Positions 12,375-13,353 of a stretch of 13,353 nt of DNA are shown one piece after another. Position numbers and translations under genes: made by a program. How positions within the stretch are numbered: the stretch's first letter is position 1; each line of letters starts with the position of its first letter. This stretch comes from Baffinella frigidus. Its lineage: Eukaryota > Cryptophyceae > Cryptomonadales > Baffinellaceae. Where the stretch lies: NCBI GenBank assembly GCA_026770585.1, contig MU647222.1, positions 40,526 to 53,878 on the forward strand, written 5' to 3'. The notes beneath the pieces are model-generated. The model saw nothing but the letters and a program-made list of their open reading frames with translations. It did not search any database and was not told the origin of the DNA.

Positions 12375-13240
12375 ATGGAGGTTTTTGAGAGCGACTGGTT
12401 GGAGCGGGCTCTAAGCCTGCTAGCGTCTCTCCCAGAGTTCATCGGCTGCGCGCAGTGCGGGAAGCGCGGGGTGGTCCTGCACAAGTGCTCCGGTTGTGGA
12501 TGCTCGTCATACTGCGGAAAGAAGTACGCCCCCTTCCTTCAACCCTCCCGCACCGTGACACGCTGGGGGTGCGGTTGCAGAGGGATGACGCGCGGGTGCG
12601 ACTGCGGCAGATGCCAGGTGGCAGGATGGAAGGCACACAAGCCCATCTGCGTCCTTTTGGAAGATGCGAGACATGAGATGGTGGAAGAAATGCAGGTTCT
12701 CAATTGCGCAAGATTGAATGCGGCGACGACTCGGGGCGACTGGAAGGAGGTGATCGCTCTCGGGAAACAGGCAGAGGTCTTGCTGGTCGTGGCCTACGGC
12801 GATAATATGGAGAAACATATCCGCTTCGAGATGGGCCTCGCCTACCAGCATCTTCTGGACTTTGAGGAGAGAAGACGCGCCTTTCAAAGGGCATCGGAAA
12901 TTTGTGCGTTGAAGGGAGACTTTCAGGAGCAGGGCCACATGCTCATGTACGGAAAATCTCTTTCATCCCTCAACCCTCAACCATCAACCCTCAACCCTAA
13001 ACCCTGAACCCTAAACCCTAAACCCTAAACCCTAAACCCTAAACCCTAAACCCTAAACCCTTAACCCTAAACCCTAAACCCTAAACCCTGAACCCTTAAC
13101 GAACCCTTAACACTTAACCCTAAACCCATTACCCATAACCCATGACCCATAACCCTAAACTAGGTACGTCGGAATTTTTCAGCTGAACTTGGGGGGGAAG
13201 GTCGCGGCCTGCGCGTGTTTCGAGAAGGCGCGCGATATCG
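12375..13240 (+). CDS. MYND zinc finger / TPR-like protein, 5' part of gene
   Basis: Three exons are visible: 12375-12523, 12611-12962 (3' end uncertain) and 13183-13240. After removing the first intron, residues 25-63 form a perfect MYND finger, C-x2-C-x9-C-x2-C-x5-C-x3-C-x7-H-x3-C (C25, C28, C38, C41, C47, C51, H59, C63), with the usual CQ..GWKAHKPIC end. MYND fingers bind proline-rich partner proteins. From about residue 85 follow helical pairs typical of TPR repeats: GDWKEVIALGKQAEVLL, IRFEMGLAYQHLLDFEERRR with AFQRASEICALKGDF, and, across the next junction, YGKSL-LNLGGKVAACACFEKARDIG, where the conserved G8, A20, F24 and A27 fit. TPRs act as protein-binding scaffolds, so an adaptor role is likely; no enzyme domain is visible. 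The start ATG has GAG-ATGG context. The gene continues beyond 13240 (donor GGTGCTAACCC, phase 1). Confidence 0.8.
12524..12610 (+). other. 87-nt intron inside the MYND finger
   Basis: GTACGCCCCC...CTGCGGCAG. Its removal joins AA and A into a Lys codon and brings C47 and C51 to the required spacing, which is strong evidence that it is an intron. It is 29 codons long with no in-frame stop, so the retained form stays open but has a 29-residue insert between the zinc ligands. A C-run follows the donor. Confidence 0.8.
12963..13182 (+). repeat. CCCTAAA-type tract between TPR exons
   Basis: CCCTAAACCCTAAACCC and variants, then CCCATAACCCATGACCC, then TAG-GTACGTCGGAATTTTTCAG before the exon at 13183. 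The tract must be spliced out for the TPR to be whole, yet no GT lies at its left border (the coding text passes from AAATCTCTT to TCATCCCTCAACC). Without splicing the frame stops at 13005-13007. Confidence 0.8.
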
Positions 13241-13353
13241 GTGCTAACCCCCGAAACCCAAAACCCTAAACCCCGAAACCTCAACCCTGAACCCTGAACC
13301 ATCACCCCCCACCCCTCACCCCTCACCCCTCACCCCTCACCCCTCACCCCTCA
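13241..13353 (+). repeat. Start of next intron: CCCTAAA variants and ACCCCTC heptamers
   Basis: Begins with donor GTGCTAACCCCC. It continues as degenerate CCCTAAA/CCCTGAA and ends in about six pure 7-bp ACCCCTC units to the window edge. Confidence 0.7.

Noticed and set aside
12963-13140. A true chromosome end
   Set aside because: The heptamers are impure, exon sequence continues beyond them at 13183-13240, and the tract sits inside a gene.

Overview
The window looks like nuclear DNA from a eukaryotic microbe, most likely a repeat-rich alga or similar protist. Supporting signs are exons with GT..AG borders, a strong G/C preference at third codon positions in the exons, a MYND/TPR gene split by introns, and long tracts of degenerate CCCTAAA/TTTAGGG heptamers (the plant and algal telomere-type repeat) at internal positions. 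I see no bacterial operons, tRNA, rRNA or CRISPR. I cannot name the species. Most of the window is not conventional coding sequence.

Region 1 (1-3200, minus strand) is the remains of one gene for a seven-beta-strand protein methyltransferase (Methyltransf_16 / METTL21-like). Three exons with intact borders lie in the right order: 2806-2941 (SAM-binding motif I), 1371-1433 and 257-358. Their phases agree (0/1, 1/1, 1/1), so together they read through about 101 residues. Each exon is surrounded by extra local copies: five shorter motif-I cassettes at 2049-2729 plus a stub at 3159-3198, three partial copies of the second exon, and two of the third. After the donor GT nearly all copies run into a C-tract on the sense strand.

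Region 2 (3200-6100) mixes telomere-like repeats, a 50-60 bp degenerate tandem repeat, a minus-strand exon-edge family (4051-4754), several miniature inverted-repeat elements, and a second exon family ending in residues QRVGGK. That family has one full-length exon (5883-5976) and four truncated copies, one of them inverted.

Region 3 (6100-9000) holds palindromic elements (6457-6611 and 8144-8312, both flanked by TA), a C/G-tract tandem repeat (6767-7440), an inverted pair of stop-ended coding fragments, and a small inverted-repeat element enclosing a start of a J-domain-like reading frame.

Region 4 (9000-12140) has one weak coding candidate, a TTAATGAGTTGAGCC-type low-complexity tract, six copies of a 143-145 bp satellite in which every unit carries several hairpins, a 500 bp TTTAGGG-like tract, and a C-rich minisatellite.

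Region 5 (12139-13353) holds a small orphan terminal exon on the minus strand and, on the plus strand, the best gene of the window: a MYND zinc finger followed by TPR-like helices. It is interrupted by an 87-nt intron inside the zinc finger and by telomere-like tracts, and it runs off the window end.

The genes do not form a visible pathway. What links the regions is architecture: exon edges are repeatedly copied together with their splice sites, next to C-tracts and telomere-like intron sequence.
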